From the NCBI GenBank assembly GCA_024681985.1, contig JAIKZU010000089.1, forward strand, positions 1 to 44,937: a stretch of DNA of 44,937 nt. The letters are read 5' to 3'. This stretch comes from Lachnospiraceae bacterium (GTDB lineage Bacteria; Bacillota; Clostridia; Lachnospirales; Lachnospiraceae). The notes under the pieces are model-generated. The model saw only the letters and a list, made by a program, of their open reading frames with translations. It was not told the DNA's origin and did not search any database. A program made the position numbers and the translations under genes. Below, in pieces: positions 18,313 to 27,257 of the stretch (its first letter is position 1; every line of letters starts with the position of its first letter).

Positions 18313-19344
18313 TTATATCAGCTTTTCGATGTCACTGATCATGACCGCCACCATCAGCATCATCAAAAGTACAAATCCGACGAAATTGATACCGCCTTCC
18401 ACTCGCTCATCCAATTTCCGCCGGCTGATGCCTTCGATCAAAAAGATCAAAAGGCGACCACCGTCCAAAGCCGGTAAAGGCAAGAGGTTCATCACGCCTA
18501 AGTTGGCGGAAAGCAAAATAGCGATACTGATCATCTGCATCACCGTGGCAAACACACCGTATGCGGAGGCCTCGGTATAGCTTTCTCCGATGGTGGATAC
18601 GATACCCACGGGACCGGACATTTCCCGAATGGAGATCTGTCCTGTGACAAGCATCTTTAAGCTCTGTAAGGTCACGTTGATCTGGTAACGGATCTCATAG
18701 AAAGCATATTCGATGGTCTTAAATATGGATCCTTTGTTCCGTACTGTATTCCCCTGGATACCAATGAGATAGGCATCGTTTTCTTCGTCATATTTGGGAA
18801 CAATGTGGGCCGTATATCTGGCTCCGTCCCGGTCGTAAACCACATCCAGTTCCTGTCCCTGGTGGAAAAAGATATAGACCCGGACTTCGTTGTAAAAATG
18901 GGTCTTATAGCCGTTTAAGGAAATGATGGTATCCCCTTTTTGTATGCCGGCCTCCTCCGCCGGATATCCAGGCATGACTTCCTCCACATAGGGCGTATCA
19001 TAACCCAAAAACCCGATGAGGATCATAGACAGGATAAAGGCCAGGATAAAGTTAAAGAAAGGCCCGGCAAAGACGATGGCGAACTTCTGCAGCACGGTTT
19101 TTTTATTAAAAGCTCTGGAGTCGTCGCTTTCTTCGTCCTCTCCTTCCATGATACAGCTGCCGCCGAAGGGCAAAAGCTTCAGGCAGAATTTCGTCTCCTT
19201 TCCCTGAATGGAAAAAAGGGTGGGCCCCAAGCCTAAGGTAAATTCGTTCACCCGCACATCATTGGCCTTAGCCAAAAGGAAATGTCCAAGTTCATGAAAT
19301 ATGATAATAAATGAAAATATAAGGATCGCTATAATGATCGACAT
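18313..19344 (-). CDS. rseP: Site-2 intramembrane metalloprotease RseP/RasP
   Basis: An M50 family protease of 343 residues that cuts membrane proteins such as anti-sigma factors and signal-peptide remnants. The zinc motif HELGH (His17, Glu18, His21) lies in the first membrane helix. A single PDZ domain spans about 110-195, and the LPLPALDGGRL motif near 290 supplies the third ligand in a later helix. Four membrane segments are visible. It sits in the usual position after dxr. Confidence 0.96.
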   Translation of the reverse strand: MSIIIAILIFSFIIIFHELGHFLLAKANDVRVNEFTLGLGPTLFSIQGKETKFCLKLLPFGGSCIMEGEDEESDDSRAFNKKTVLQKFAIVFAGPFFNFILAFILSMILIGFLGYDTPYVEEVMPGYPAEEAGIQKGDTIISLNGYKTHFYNEVRVYIFFHQGQELDVVYDRDGARYTAHIVPKYDEENDAYLIGIQGNTVRNKGSIFKTIEYAFYEIRYQINVTLQSLKMLVTGQISIREMSGPVGIVSTIGESYTEASAYGVFATVMQMISIAILLSANLGVMNLLPLPALDGGRLLIFLIEGISRRKLDERVEGGINFVGFVLLMMLMVAVMISDIEKLI

Positions 19345-19363
19345 GATTCTTTTCTCCCAAATA

Positions 19364-20509
19364 TCAGGACTTTAATCGATTGATAAAGTCATAGGTCATC
19401 TGTTCCGTCTGCAAAATATCCTCTAAGGACGGATCTTTGATATAGTCCACCTCCGACATGGAGGAAGCAATAAGCTCCGGAATCTCCAAAAACCGGATCT
19501 TTTTATCTAAAAACAGAGCCACTGCTCTTTCGTTTGCCGCATTGTATACCGTAGGCATATTCCCACCGGCATTGGCGGCATCGAAAGCCAGCTGCAAGCC
19601 AAAAAAGGTCTCGAAATCCGGCTTTTCAAAGGTCAGCTGTCCCAGATCGAAAAGATCCAGCTTCTCTCCGGAAAGTGATCTTCTTTCGGGATAAAAAAGA
19701 GCATATAAAATCGGCAGCCGCATATCCGGTGTCCCCATCTGTCCGATGATGGCACCATCTTTATACTCTACGGCGGAATGCAATATGCTCTGGGGATGTA
19801 CCGTCACCTGGATCCGGGAGATGGGTATATCAAACAGCCACTTCGCCTCCATCACCTCTAAGCCTTTGTTGACCATGGTGGCGGAATCAATGGTGATCTT
19901 TTTCCCCATGGACCAGTTGGGATGCTTTAAGGCATCTTCCACCGTCACATGCTCTAATTCTTCATAGGTCTTTCCACGGAAGGGGCCGCCGGAAGCCGTA
20001 AGTAATATCTTTTCCACTGCTTTTTGGGGGTTACCCTGGAGGCTCTGGAAAATAGCGGAGTGTTCCGAGTCCACCGGAAGGATCTTTACGCCGTATTCCT
20101 TTGCCATAGGCATGATAAGATGCCCGGCCGTCACCAGCGTCTCTTTATTGGCCAAAGCGATATCTTTTTTGGCTTGGATGGCCGCAATGGTGGGACGGAT
20201 CCCTACCATGCCCACAATGGCGGTAACAACCATATCCGCCTCTTCATCCGTGGCCACTTCTATGAGCCCATCCATTCCATATACCACACGAACATCCGTA
20301 TCTTTAAGAGAATCGATAAGCTTTTTTGCATCCTCCTCATCCGATACACTCACCAGATGGGGTTTGTATTTTTTGATCTGCTGTTTTAAAAGCTCGATGT
20401 TTTTTCCACAGGATAAAGCCGTCACACATAGATCCGGATTCTCATCCACAATGGATAAAGTCTGGGTCCCAATGGAACCCGTGGATCCCAATATCGCAAT
20501 CTTTTTCAC
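19364..20509 (-). CDS. dxr: 1-deoxy-D-xylulose 5-phosphate reductoisomerase
   Basis: Dxr makes methylerythritol phosphate, the first committed step of isoprenoid synthesis. The 381-residue protein begins with the NADPH-binding loop LGSTGSIGTQTL, has the metal and substrate region VDSEHSAIFQ near 145, the SGGPFRG block near 172, and MVNKGLEVMEAKWLF near 212. It overlaps the upstream cdsA stop by four bases. The lipid product feeds UppS, encoded two genes upstream. Confidence 0.98.
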   Translation of the reverse strand: MKKIAILGSTGSIGTQTLSIVDENPDLCVTALSCGKNIELLKQQIKKYKPHLVSVSDEEDAKKLIDSLKDTDVRVVYGMDGLIEVATDEEADMVVTAIVGMVGIRPTIAAIQAKKDIALANKETLVTAGHLIMPMAKEYGVKILPVDSEHSAIFQSLQGNPQKAVEKILLTASGGPFRGKTYEELEHVTVEDALKHPNWSMGKKITIDSATMVNKGLEVMEAKWLFDIPISRIQVTVHPQSILHSAVEYKDGAIIGQMGTPDMRLPILYALFYPERRSLSGEKLDLFDLGQLTFEKPDFETFFGLQLAFDAANAGGNMPTVYNAANERAVALFLDKKIRFLEIPELIASSMSEVDYIKDPSLEDILQTEQMTYDFINRLKS

Positions 20510-21300
20510 AATAAGCCTCCCAGATAAAAGATAATGGGTGCGGTGATGATCACACTGTCAAAGCGGTCCAATACTCCGCCATGTCCGGGGATCAGTCGAC
20601 CGTAATCCTTCACGTCATAGTTCCTCTTGATGGCAGATGCCGCCAGATCTCCGATCATGGAGATAAAGGCACCGATGCCCGCAAACAGTCCCAGTAGCAG
20701 GATCTCCCGTCCCGAGATGGCCATGGCATTTCGGATGAGATACCCATACAATGCAGTTAACAGCACGGATCCCATGATACCGCCGATGGCTCCTTCCACC
20801 GACTTTTTAGGAGAAAGAAGAGGTGCCATCTTATGCTTTCCAAACATCACTCCCACAAAATAAGCGCAGGTGTCGGAGATCCAGGAGCACAAAAAGATCA
20901 GCCAAACGATATAGATCCCGTGGTCCATCATCCGGGCACGATACAGATAAGAAAGCATCACTGCCACATAGAAGAAAGCAAAATAGGTCACCAAGATCTG
21001 ATCTGCATGAAACGTGGGAAAGGTAAACACATAAAAGGCCAAAAGTGCTGTCAAAAACAAAATGGCAATGGGAATGAAAAACTGATTTTCAAAAAACCCC
21101 AGATTCACATAATAGAGCACGCAAAACACATACCCAACCATGCCCACGCATTTTAAATGTATGGAAAACACCCGGTACAGTTCAAACATCCCTCGCAGGG
21201 ACAGGGCGCACATAACCGCCAATAACATATTACCGCCGACAAATACAAAGGCCAGCGCCAAAACAACCAGTATGATACCGGAGATCACTCTTTCTTTCAT
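20506..21300 (-). CDS. cdsA: Phosphatidate cytidylyltransferase
   Basis: CdsA forms CDP-diacylglycerol from CTP and phosphatidic acid at the membrane. The 264-residue product has about eight hydrophobic helices and ends with the family signature KRNYDVKDYGRLIPGHGG followed by DRFDS. The SPKKSVEGAIGG block near 164 is also typical. It is translationally coupled to both neighbours by ATGA overlaps. Confidence 0.96.
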   Translation of the reverse strand: MKERVISGIILVVLALAFVFVGGNMLLAVMCALSLRGMFELYRVFSIHLKCVGMVGYVFCVLYYVNLGFFENQFFIPIAILFLTALLAFYVFTFPTFHADQILVTYFAFFYVAVMLSYLYRARMMDHGIYIVWLIFLCSWISDTCAYFVGVMFGKHKMAPLLSPKKSVEGAIGGIMGSVLLTALYGYLIRNAMAISGREILLLGLFAGIGAFISMIGDLAASAIKRNYDVKDYGRLIPGHGGVLDRFDSVIITAPIIFYLGGLL

Positions 21301-22004
21301 GCTTCCTTAACCTTTCCATATCGGCGATCCCGATTCTGATAGGCCAAAACGGCTTCTTTTAATTCCTTCTCATGAAAATCGGGCCAGGGAACTTCCGTAA
21401 AATAAAACTCCGAATAAGCCAGCTGCCAGAGCAGATAATTGGAAAGTCTCTGCTCACCGCTGGTACGGATCAAAAGATCCGGATCCGGAATATCCTTCGT
21501 ATCCAGATACCGGGAAAACATCTCTTCCGTAAGATCCGGGGATGCCGCATGAGACAGCACATCCGCCGTATATTTTCGCACGGCGCGCACGATCTCATCC
21601 CGACTGCCATAGTTTAAAGCGATCTGCAGATTTAATCCTGTAAAATCCTTGGAAAACTCCTCCAGTTCCCGGATCTTTTTTTGCATGCTCTCGGAAAAGC
21701 CCGTTACATCTCCGATGACCCGGACTCGCATATTGTTATCTCTGGAGAGTTTTTTGCATTTGGTCATATAGTCCTCTAAGATCTCCATCAGCTTTTTTAC
21801 TTCATCATCCGGCCGGGACCAGTTCTCAGTGGAAAAAGCATAAAAAGTCATATACTTGATGCCCAGCTCATATGCGGCTCTGCAGATGGGCTCCACATTT
21901 TTAGCCCCTACGGTATGTCCGTAAGTCCGGGGCATGCCTTTGGCTTTGGCCCAGCGTCCGTTGCCATCCAGTATGACGGCTACGTGTCTTGGTGCGTCTC
22001 CCAT
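21297..22004 (-). CDS. uppS: Undecaprenyl diphosphate synthase
   Basis: UppS extends farnesyl diphosphate to the C55 carrier used in cell-wall synthesis. The 235-residue cis-prenyltransferase has HVAVILDGNGRWAK at the N-terminus with the catalytic Asp, and RTSGEQRLSNYLLWQLAYSE near 180. AGGAGGAG lies six bases before the ATG. A strong hairpin separates it from frr, so its level may be set apart from the upstream ribosomal genes. Confidence 0.97.
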   Translation of the reverse strand: MGDAPRHVAVILDGNGRWAKAKGMPRTYGHTVGAKNVEPICRAAYELGIKYMTFYAFSTENWSRPDDEVKKLMEILEDYMTKCKKLSRDNNMRVRVIGDVTGFSESMQKKIRELEEFSKDFTGLNLQIALNYGSRDEIVRAVRKYTADVLSHAASPDLTEEMFSRYLDTKDIPDPDLLIRTSGEQRLSNYLLWQLAYSEFYFTEVPWPDFHEKELKEAVLAYQNRDRRYGKVKEA

Positions 22005-22024
22005 ATTCTCCTCCTATAAGAAAC

Positions 22025-22051
22025 AAGAGTTTTGCAAAAAGCAAAACTCTT
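22025..22051 (-). terminator. Intercistronic hairpin between frr and uppS
   Basis: AAGAGTTTTGC (22025-22035) and GCAAAACTCTT (22041-22051) form a perfect 11-bp stem with a 5-base loop. On the minus strand it is followed by GTTTCTTATA, a weak U tract, and then the uppS ribosome site. It may be a partial terminator or a processing or stability element inside the operon. Confidence 0.65.
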
Positions 22052-22067
22052 ATTCGATGTTTACAAA

Positions 22068-22619
22068 TTAAACAGTCATGATCTCCTTGGATTTTGCATC
22101 CACCGCATCATCAATCTTCTTGATGTAGGAATCCGTCAGCTTTTGTACATCGTCTTCCAATTCTTTAATCTCATCCTCGGAAACGTCTTCTTTGGATAAT
22201 TTCTTAAAGGCGTCATTGGCATCTCTGCGGATGTTTCGAATGGCAACCTTGGCATTTTCGCCACGCTTTTTGATATCCTTTGCCAGTTCCTTACGACGCT
22301 CTTCCGTAAGCTCCGGGAACACCAGGCGGATCAGCTTCCCGTCATTGGTAGGATTGATGCCGATGTCGGATACCTGTATGGCTTTTTCGATCTCCTTTAA
22401 CATGGAGCCTTCCCAGGGCTGGATCTGGATCATACGGGGTTCCGGTACGGAAACGTTTGCCACCTGCTGGATCGAAGAAGGCGCACCGTAATAATCCACC
22501 GTGATATTGTCCAGAACATGCGGATTGGCTCTGCCTGCACGAATGGTCATAAACTCACTCTGCAAATTTTCCAAAGTCTTTGTCATCTTGTGATCATAAG
22601 CACTTAATCTCTCATCCAT
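22068..22619 (-). CDS. frr: Ribosome recycling factor
   Basis: RRF splits post-termination ribosomes together with EF-G. The 183-residue protein shows the family core MTIRAGRANPHVLD near 27, VDYYGAPSSIQQVANVSVPE, and the helical C-terminus. The ATG at 22625 is only two bases from the GGGGG ribosome site, while the one at 22619 is eight bases away, so the second is preferred. It directly follows pyrH as in most Firmicutes. Confidence 0.97.
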   Translation of the reverse strand: MDERLSAYDHKMTKTLENLQSEFMTIRAGRANPHVLDNITVDYYGAPSSIQQVANVSVPEPRMIQIQPWEGSMLKEIEKAIQVSDIGINPTNDGKLIRLVFPELTEERRKELAKDIKKRGENAKVAIRNIRRDANDAFKKLSKEDVSEDEIKELEDDVQKLTDSYIKKIDDAVDAKSKEIMTV

Positions 22620-22646
22620 TCTCATATCCCCCTGGTAAATAATAGT

Positions 22647-23342
22647 TTATACCGTCACTACAGTTCCGTTAAAATCTCCGGAAACCGCTTTTATGATACT
22701 ATCTTCTTCCTGTAATGCAAATACATAAAGAGGCATCTTGTTTTCCATGCACATAATGGAGGCCGTCAGATCCATGGCCTGCAGCTTCTGCGCGATGACA
22801 TCCTCTATGGAGATCTTGTCATAACGCTTGGCATCGGGATTCAACTTCGGATCCGAATCGTAGATCCCATCAACAGCCTTTGCCAACAGGATGTAATCCG
22901 CTTCGATCTCAATGGCCCGAAGTGAAGTACCCGTATCCGTTGAAAAATAAGGATGTCCGGTTCCTCCGGCAAAGAAGCATACCTTCTTTTTCGCAAAAGC
23001 CTCATTTGCCTTGTCCTTGGAAAACAATTCCGTAAAGGAGCCACATACAAAAGGTGTCATGATGACGGTGTCCATGCCTTCGGAACGAAAGATCTCCGAG
23101 ACATAGAGGCAATTCATCACCGTGGCCAGCATACCGATGGCATCTGCTTTGGTACGATCGATGTTCTCGGAAGTACGTCCTCTCCAGAAATTACCGCCGC
23201 CGATGACGATGCCCACTTCATTACCGCTGTCCACAACTTTTTTCACCTGCTGTGCGACCCGCTTGCAGGAAGCCTCATCAAATCCATGCTTATTCTCCCC
23301 GGCCAGCGCCTCACCACTGAGCTTTAATAATATACGACTCAT
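22647..23342 (-). CDS. pyrH: UMP kinase
   Basis: PyrH phosphorylates UMP to UDP for nucleotide and cell-wall precursor pools. I place the start at 23342 (MSRILLKLSGEALAGE), 231 residues, because AAAGGAAGG lies just before it and the family starts there; the frame stays open upstream only into the palindromic element. Motifs include GIVIGGGNFWRGR near 53 and TGHPYFSTDTG near 135. The gene is separated from tsf, its usual partner, by two surface-associated genes and the repeat element. Confidence 0.96.
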   Translation of the reverse strand: MSRILLKLSGEALAGENKHGFDEASCKRVAQQVKKVVDSGNEVGIVIGGGNFWRGRTSENIDRTKADAIGMLATVMNCLYVSEIFRSEGMDTVIMTPFVCGSFTELFSKDKANEAFAKKKVCFFAGGTGHPYFSTDTGTSLRAIEIEADYILLAKAVDGIYDSDPKLNPDAKRYDKISIEDVIAQKLQAMDLTASIMCMENKMPLYVFALQEEDSIIKAVSGDFNGTVVTV

Positions 23343-23357
23343 AAGCCTTCCTTTCAA

Positions 23358-23588
23358 CCAGCCTGACAAAATGTCACAAAGAGCAACGGAGGCCCTCCGC
23401 AACGTCGGCAAGTGCAATTGCACTTGCAATTATGCACACGATTGCGATGTCCGCAATCGGCGCGAAGTACCGTTACGTGAGGGTGCGGGTGTCCGGTGGA
23501 CACCTCTGCGAAAGCAGAAGCACCGACCGAGCCGGGAGGCGAGACAGGGCGATAGCGAAGCCGAGTTGCCTTTGTGAATTTTGGCTGG
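23358..23588. repeat. 230-bp palindrome-rich intergenic element with inverted ends
   Basis: Imperfect inverted ends at 23358-23388 and 23565-23588 share CCAGCC, AAAAT, CACAAAG and GCAAC. Between them lie a chain of small palindromes: an 18-bp perfect one at 23409-23426, CGATTGCG/CGCAATCG (23439-23446, 23452-23459), GGTGTCC/GGACACC (23488-23494, 23498-23504), and TCTGC-GAAA-GCAGA (23505-23518). The nesting suggests a MITE-like or REP-like repeat, or a structured RNA. The GNRA-type loop would be present in a plus-strand transcript. It separates bactofilin from pyrH. Confidence 0.65.
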
Positions 23589-23605
23589 CGTAAAGTACTT
23601 AGTAA

Positions 23606-24397
23606 TTAATTAAATACACTTGCAACGTCGATTTCCGCATAAGCCTGTGAGCAGAAACCTTCGATCACGGCACCGTTGTTGATCTGAACGGAACGTGACT
23701 TGATATTACCCATGACAACTGCGGAAGTATCTACTACAACCGGTCCCTGTACATCGATATCACCCTTTACAGCACCTGCGATCACGGCGGAAGTAGCGGA
23801 GATATTACCAACCACTACAGATCCTACTCCGATCTTAACCGTGCCGGTGGTGGAAACCTCACCCTCCACCTTTGCATTGTCTGCAAAGAACTCGGAAGAC
23901 ATGCTGTTTCCAAAGAGATTGCCGGTAACGGTAAGCTTTCCGTTACACTTCACGTTACCGTTGATGATACCCTCTACATCAATGGATCCGACAGATTCCA
24001 CATCACCTGTAATGCGCATTCCCTTTGTGATCACAGCATTTTCATCGGAAACCTGCTGGCTGTCGATGCCGCTTACAATGGAAGCCGCCTTTTCAATCTC
24101 TAAGTTGTCATTTGTATCCATACTGTTCTCCTCCAGTCTGTTAACAGCTGATTTTTTATTTCTTTCATTGACAAAGTCGGAAGAAGATGTAACCTTCGGG
24201 GCTCTCTGCTCCTCTTCCACTTTCTTGGAAGCTTTTTCCAAAAGGCCATCCAGTTTGGAAAGCTCGGAATCCACATCCACATTGGAATCCATGGTAGAAG
24301 CCTGCGCGCTCTCCTCAGATGCCAAATCTTCTCCGCCGGGGATCAGTTCATCCACAGCTTCGGAAAAATCCTCTTTAAATTCTTTAAAGAATCCCAT
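23606..24397 (-). CDS. Bactofilin-family cytoskeletal protein
   Basis: Bactofilins polymerise into nucleotide-free filaments that position cell-wall enzymes. This 263-residue version has an acidic, helical N-terminal region (1-115) and a right-handed beta-helix core from about 125 (TKGMRITGDVESVGSIDVEG) with regular short repeats such as GNVKCNGKLTVTGN. The long N-terminal extension is larger than in classic bactofilins. It follows a membrane-anchored polysaccharide deacetylase, suggesting a joint role in wall modification. CGGAGGT precedes the ATG. Confidence 0.88.
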   Translation of the reverse strand: MGFFKEFKEDFSEAVDELIPGGEDLASEESAQASTMDSNVDVDSELSKLDGLLEKASKKVEEEQRAPKVTSSSDFVNERNKKSAVNRLEENSMDTNDNLEIEKAASIVSGIDSQQVSDENAVITKGMRITGDVESVGSIDVEGIINGNVKCNGKLTVTGNLFGNSMSSEFFADNAKVEGEVSTTGTVKIGVGSVVVGNISATSAVIAGAVKGDIDVQGPVVVDTSAVVMGNIKSRSVQINNGAVIEGFCSQAYAEIDVASVFN

Positions 24398-24411
24398 AAT
24401 TTACCTCCGGT

Positions 24412-25344
24412 TTATTCACTTTTTTCTGCAAGAGATACATGCTGGATCAATTCCGTGTCCTCGCTGACGGGCAGGATCACGGCACCCACCTCCTGTAACT
24501 GCTCTATCAATTTCGGTAACGCTTCCACGGTCTGATCTTTATTATCCGCATCGTGCAACAGCACTACCGACGTTTTGTATTTTACCACATCTGACATGAC
24601 ATTTTCAACAAGGTCATCCGATGTATATGCCGCAGAAGTGGCATCTCCGCTGGCCACATTCCAGTCCAGATAACGTACGTTTTCCTCATTCAAAAAACGT
24701 ATGTAATCCGTCATATCCGTATTGGAAACCTGGTTGGAGGAACCGCCGGGAAAACGATAGAGATCGCAGTCCACACCGGTCACATCATAGAGCAGATTCT
24801 GTATACGATAAAAATCCTCTTCGAAAGCATCCAAAGAGGCATAGATCGAAGCATATTTATGTGAATAGGAATGCATGGCCAAGGTGTGCCCTTCGTTTAC
24901 GATGCGCTGATAAACCGCTTTAGAGGCATCGTCTTCCTTCCCCACCACAAAAAACGTGGCTTTCACATTATAATCATCCAGGATATCCAGGATCTTGTCG
25001 GAATTGTCGCTGGGACCGTCGTCAAAGGTGAGATACACCTTTAAAGTATCCCCGGCCTGGGCTAAGTTTTCCTCTGCAGTGGCGTTATAGCTTAAAAGCG
25101 CCTCCGCATCCCGGTCGCCGTCATCATAAAGATTCTGGGGTGCTACGATCTTTTCATCCAGACGCTTGGAAACCTCATTCAACTGCTTCTTTAAGGAAAT
25201 GACGGTCACACCCAATAAAACAATGGAAACAATGGAAATGATGATCCAGGTGAACAAAAACGTCACGATGAACGTTTTCATCCTCTTGACACGTTTTCTT
25301 CTGTCCCGTTGCTTTTGAATATCTTCCTTACTCTGTACGTCCAT
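24412..25344 (-). CDS. Membrane-anchored polysaccharide deacetylase
   Basis: A carbohydrate esterase family 4 enzyme of 310 residues, expected to remove acetyl groups from peptidoglycan or another surface glycan outside the cell. A basic N-terminus (1-23) and one membrane helix (24-50) anchor it, followed by a coiled linker. The catalytic motifs are intact: TFDDGPS (106-112, Asp108 and Asp109), HSYSH (158-162), RFPGG (197-201), DWNV near 231 and LLHD near 268. GGAG precedes the ATG. There is almost no space for a promoter after the tsf terminator, so it may rely on read-through. Confidence 0.93.
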   Translation of the reverse strand: MDVQSKEDIQKQRDRRKRVKRMKTFIVTFLFTWIIISIVSIVLLGVTVISLKKQLNEVSKRLDEKIVAPQNLYDDGDRDAEALLSYNATAEENLAQAGDTLKVYLTFDDGPSDNSDKILDILDDYNVKATFFVVGKEDDASKAVYQRIVNEGHTLAMHSYSHKYASIYASLDAFEEDFYRIQNLLYDVTGVDCDLYRFPGGSSNQVSNTDMTDYIRFLNEENVRYLDWNVASGDATSAAYTSDDLVENVMSDVVKYKTSVVLLHDADNKDQTVEALPKLIEQLQEVGAVILPVSEDTELIQHVSLAEKSE

Positions 25345-25371
25345 GTTTTCGTACTCCGTATGTTTAAAAAC

Positions 25372-25407
25372 AGGGGTGAAACGGGGAATCTTCCCTGTCT
25401 CACCCCT
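25372..25407 (-). terminator. Terminator after tsf
   Basis: AGGGGTGA (25372-25379) pairs with TCACCCCT (25400-25407), with an inner GGGAA/TTCCC extension. On the minus strand it is followed by GTTTTTAAAC. It closes the rpsB-tsf unit, at least in part. Confidence 0.85.
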
Positions 25408-25424
25408 GCATCACTTTAAACTGA

Positions 25425-26339
25425 TTATTGACCCATCTGCTTTGCAACTTCTTCTGCGAAGTTCTCTTCTTTCTTTTCAAGGCCTTCACCGGTCTCGAAA
25501 CGAACGAAGCTTGCAACCGTTGCATTTCCTACAGATTCAAGATACTTGGCAACAGACTGTTTGCCGTCCTCTGCTCTGACATAAACCTGATCTAAGAGGC
25601 ATACTTCCTTCATGAGCTTGGAGATACGTCCCTTGATCATGCCTTCTTTTACTTTGTCGGGCTTAGCTGCTTCCGCAGGATCATTGGCGATCTGTTCGCG
25701 AATGATATTCTCTTCACTCTTTAAGTAATCCTGATCCACATCCGCCTGAGATACATACTTAGGGTTCATAGCTGCGATCTGCATCGCCACGTTCATAGCT
25801 GCTTCCTTGGTGGCATCGTTCTCTTCACCCTTCATGGAAAGGAGAACTGCGATACGTCCGCCGCCGTGGATATAGGAAACTACGAATCCGTCCTCAGCGG
25901 TCACCTTTTCGAAACGACGGATCTTTAAGTTCTCACCGATCACGGCAACCTTGTCCGTCAAAGCATCCTTAACAGTCTTGGAACTATCAGCGTTCCATGC
26001 TTCAGCCATGAATGCATCCATATCGGAAGCGTTGGAAGAAAGAGCCTGGGCAGCAACCTGTCCCACATACTCTTTGAAGATATCGTTCTTTGCGACAAAG
26101 TCAGTCTCGGAGTTTACCTCTACAACTGCTGCGTTCTTTCCATCTACTACTGCACAGCAAAGGCCCTCTGCCGCGATACGGCTTGCCTTCTTCTCAGCCT
26201 TGGAGATTCCCTTCTCACGAAGATAGGTAACTGCCGCATCCATATCTCCGTTGGTCTCGCCCAATGCCTTTTTGCAGTCCATCATACCTGCGCCGGTCAT
26301 TTCACGCAGTTCTTTTACCATAGCTGCTGTAATTGCCAT
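25425..26339 (-). CDS. tsf: Translation elongation factor Ts
   Basis: EF-Ts exchanges GDP for GTP on EF-Tu. The 304-residue protein starts MAITAAMVKELREMTGAGMM and continues DCKKAL, the family signature; the TDFVAKN core motif appears near residue 80. The internal NPKYVSQ block and the C-terminal dimerisation part are present. It follows rpsB with a 30-base gap carrying its own ribosome site and ends at a terminator. Confidence 0.98.
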   Translation of the reverse strand: MAITAAMVKELREMTGAGMMDCKKALGETNGDMDAAVTYLREKGISKAEKKASRIAAEGLCCAVVDGKNAAVVEVNSETDFVAKNDIFKEYVGQVAAQALSSNASDMDAFMAEAWNADSSKTVKDALTDKVAVIGENLKIRRFEKVTAEDGFVVSYIHGGGRIAVLLSMKGEENDATKEAAMNVAMQIAAMNPKYVSQADVDQDYLKSEENIIREQIANDPAEAAKPDKVKEGMIKGRISKLMKEVCLLDQVYVRAEDGKQSVAKYLESVGNATVASFVRFETGEGLEKKEENFAEEVAKQMGQ

Positions 26340-26369
26340 TTAAATTTCCTCCTAATCTATATAAAAGAT

Positions 26370-27125
26370 TTATGCTTCTGCTTCTTCAGCGTCCAGTTCT
26401 GCATCCCCTGCAGCGCTTTCTGCTTCGATGTCTGTTAACTCCTCACCCTGGTTTGCTTCGATGACAGCATCCGCCATCTTTGCAACGATGAGTTTAACGG
26501 CACGGATGGCATCGTCATTTCCGGGGATCACGTAATCCAGCTCATCAGGATCACAGTTTGTATCGGAAATACCAAAAATGGTAAGGCCTAAGGTCTGTGC
26601 TTCCTGGATGCAGATCCTTTCCTTCTTGGGATCAACAACAAAGATGGCATCGGGAAGCTTCTTCATCTCCTTGATGCCGCCTAAGTTCTTCTGCAGCTTC
26701 TCATGCTCCTTACGAAGAGCCATTACTTCCTTCTTGGGAAGTACATCAAAGGTACCGTCCTCTTCCATCTTTTCGATCTTCTTTAAACGATCGATTCTGG
26801 TCTGGATGGTCTTGAAGTTGGTCAGCATTCCACCTAACCATCTCTCATTTACATAGTACATTCCGCAACGTGTAGCTTCCTGCTCTACCGTCTCCTGGGC
26901 CTGCTTCTTTGTACCAACGAAAAGAATGGTTCCTCCCTGGGATACGATGTCGAAGATGGCATTGTACGCATCGTCTACCATGCCTACAGTCTTCTGCAGG
27001 TCGATGATGTGGATCCCGTTACGCTCCGTGTAAATGTAGGGAGCCATTTTAGGGTTCCAACGTCTGGTCTGGTGTCCGAAATGAACACCGGCTTCTAACA
27101 GTTGCTTCATTGAAATAACACTCAT
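26370..27125 (-). CDS. rpsB: 30S ribosomal protein S2
   Basis: S2 is a late-assembling 30S protein needed for S1 binding or docking on the small subunit. The product has 251 residues, begins [20 protein letters not shown] and carries the [10 protein letters not shown] and [12 protein letters not shown] blocks. The last 25 residues form an acidic Glu/Asp/Ala tail longer than is usual. AGGAGG lies before the ATG. The transcript has a structured leader (27150-27211), a likely point of feedback control. Confidence 0.98.
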   Translation of the reverse strand: MSVISMKQLLEAGVHFGHQTRRWNPKMAPYIYTERNGIHIIDLQKTVGMVDDAYNAIFDIVSQGGTILFVGTKKQAQETVEQEATRCGMYYVNERWLGGMLTNFKTIQTRIDRLKKIEKMEEDGTFDVLPKKEVMALRKEHEKLQKNLGGIKEMKKLPDAIFVVDPKKERICIQEAQTLGLTIFGISDTNCDPDELDYVIPGNDDAIRAVKLIVAKMADAVIEANQGEELTDIEAESAAGDAELDAEEAEA

Positions 27126-27149
27126 TTTTCTACCTCCTGGTTATTCTGC

Positions 27150-27211
27150 CACATGATCCTTTGTGTGCTTAAAACCCGAAAACACGGGCACCACAGCACG
27201 GATATCATGTG
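27150..27211 (-). ncRNA. Structured 5' leader of rpsB mRNA
   Basis: In the minus-strand transcript CACATGATATCC (27211-27200) pairs with GGATCATGTG (27159-27150), leaving a 2-nt bulge. Inside it GTGCT/AGCAC (27199-27195 with 27169-27165) and CCCG/CGGG (27188-27185 with 27178-27175) stack as inner stems. This is a long, well-closed hairpin about 25 bases before the start codon. S2 autoregulates through leaders in some bacteria, so a similar role is inferred here. I cannot match it to a named family by eye. Confidence 0.6.
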
Positions 27212-27257
27212 TGGTTATTTGCCGTCGCGCAGTTCCTATTTCCACGCAACCTTTGAG

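Noticed and set aside
23122-23577. Plus-strand ORF of 151 codons across pyrH and the palindromic element
   Set aside because: It runs antisense through pyrH and then reads the repeat; its Arg/Cys/Pro-rich product looks like translated palindromes, not a protein.
23700-24467. Plus-strand ORF of 255 codons opposite bactofilin
   Set aside because: It is the antisense shadow of the regular bactofilin repeats; the product is dominated by Ser, Thr and Pro and there is no ribosome site.
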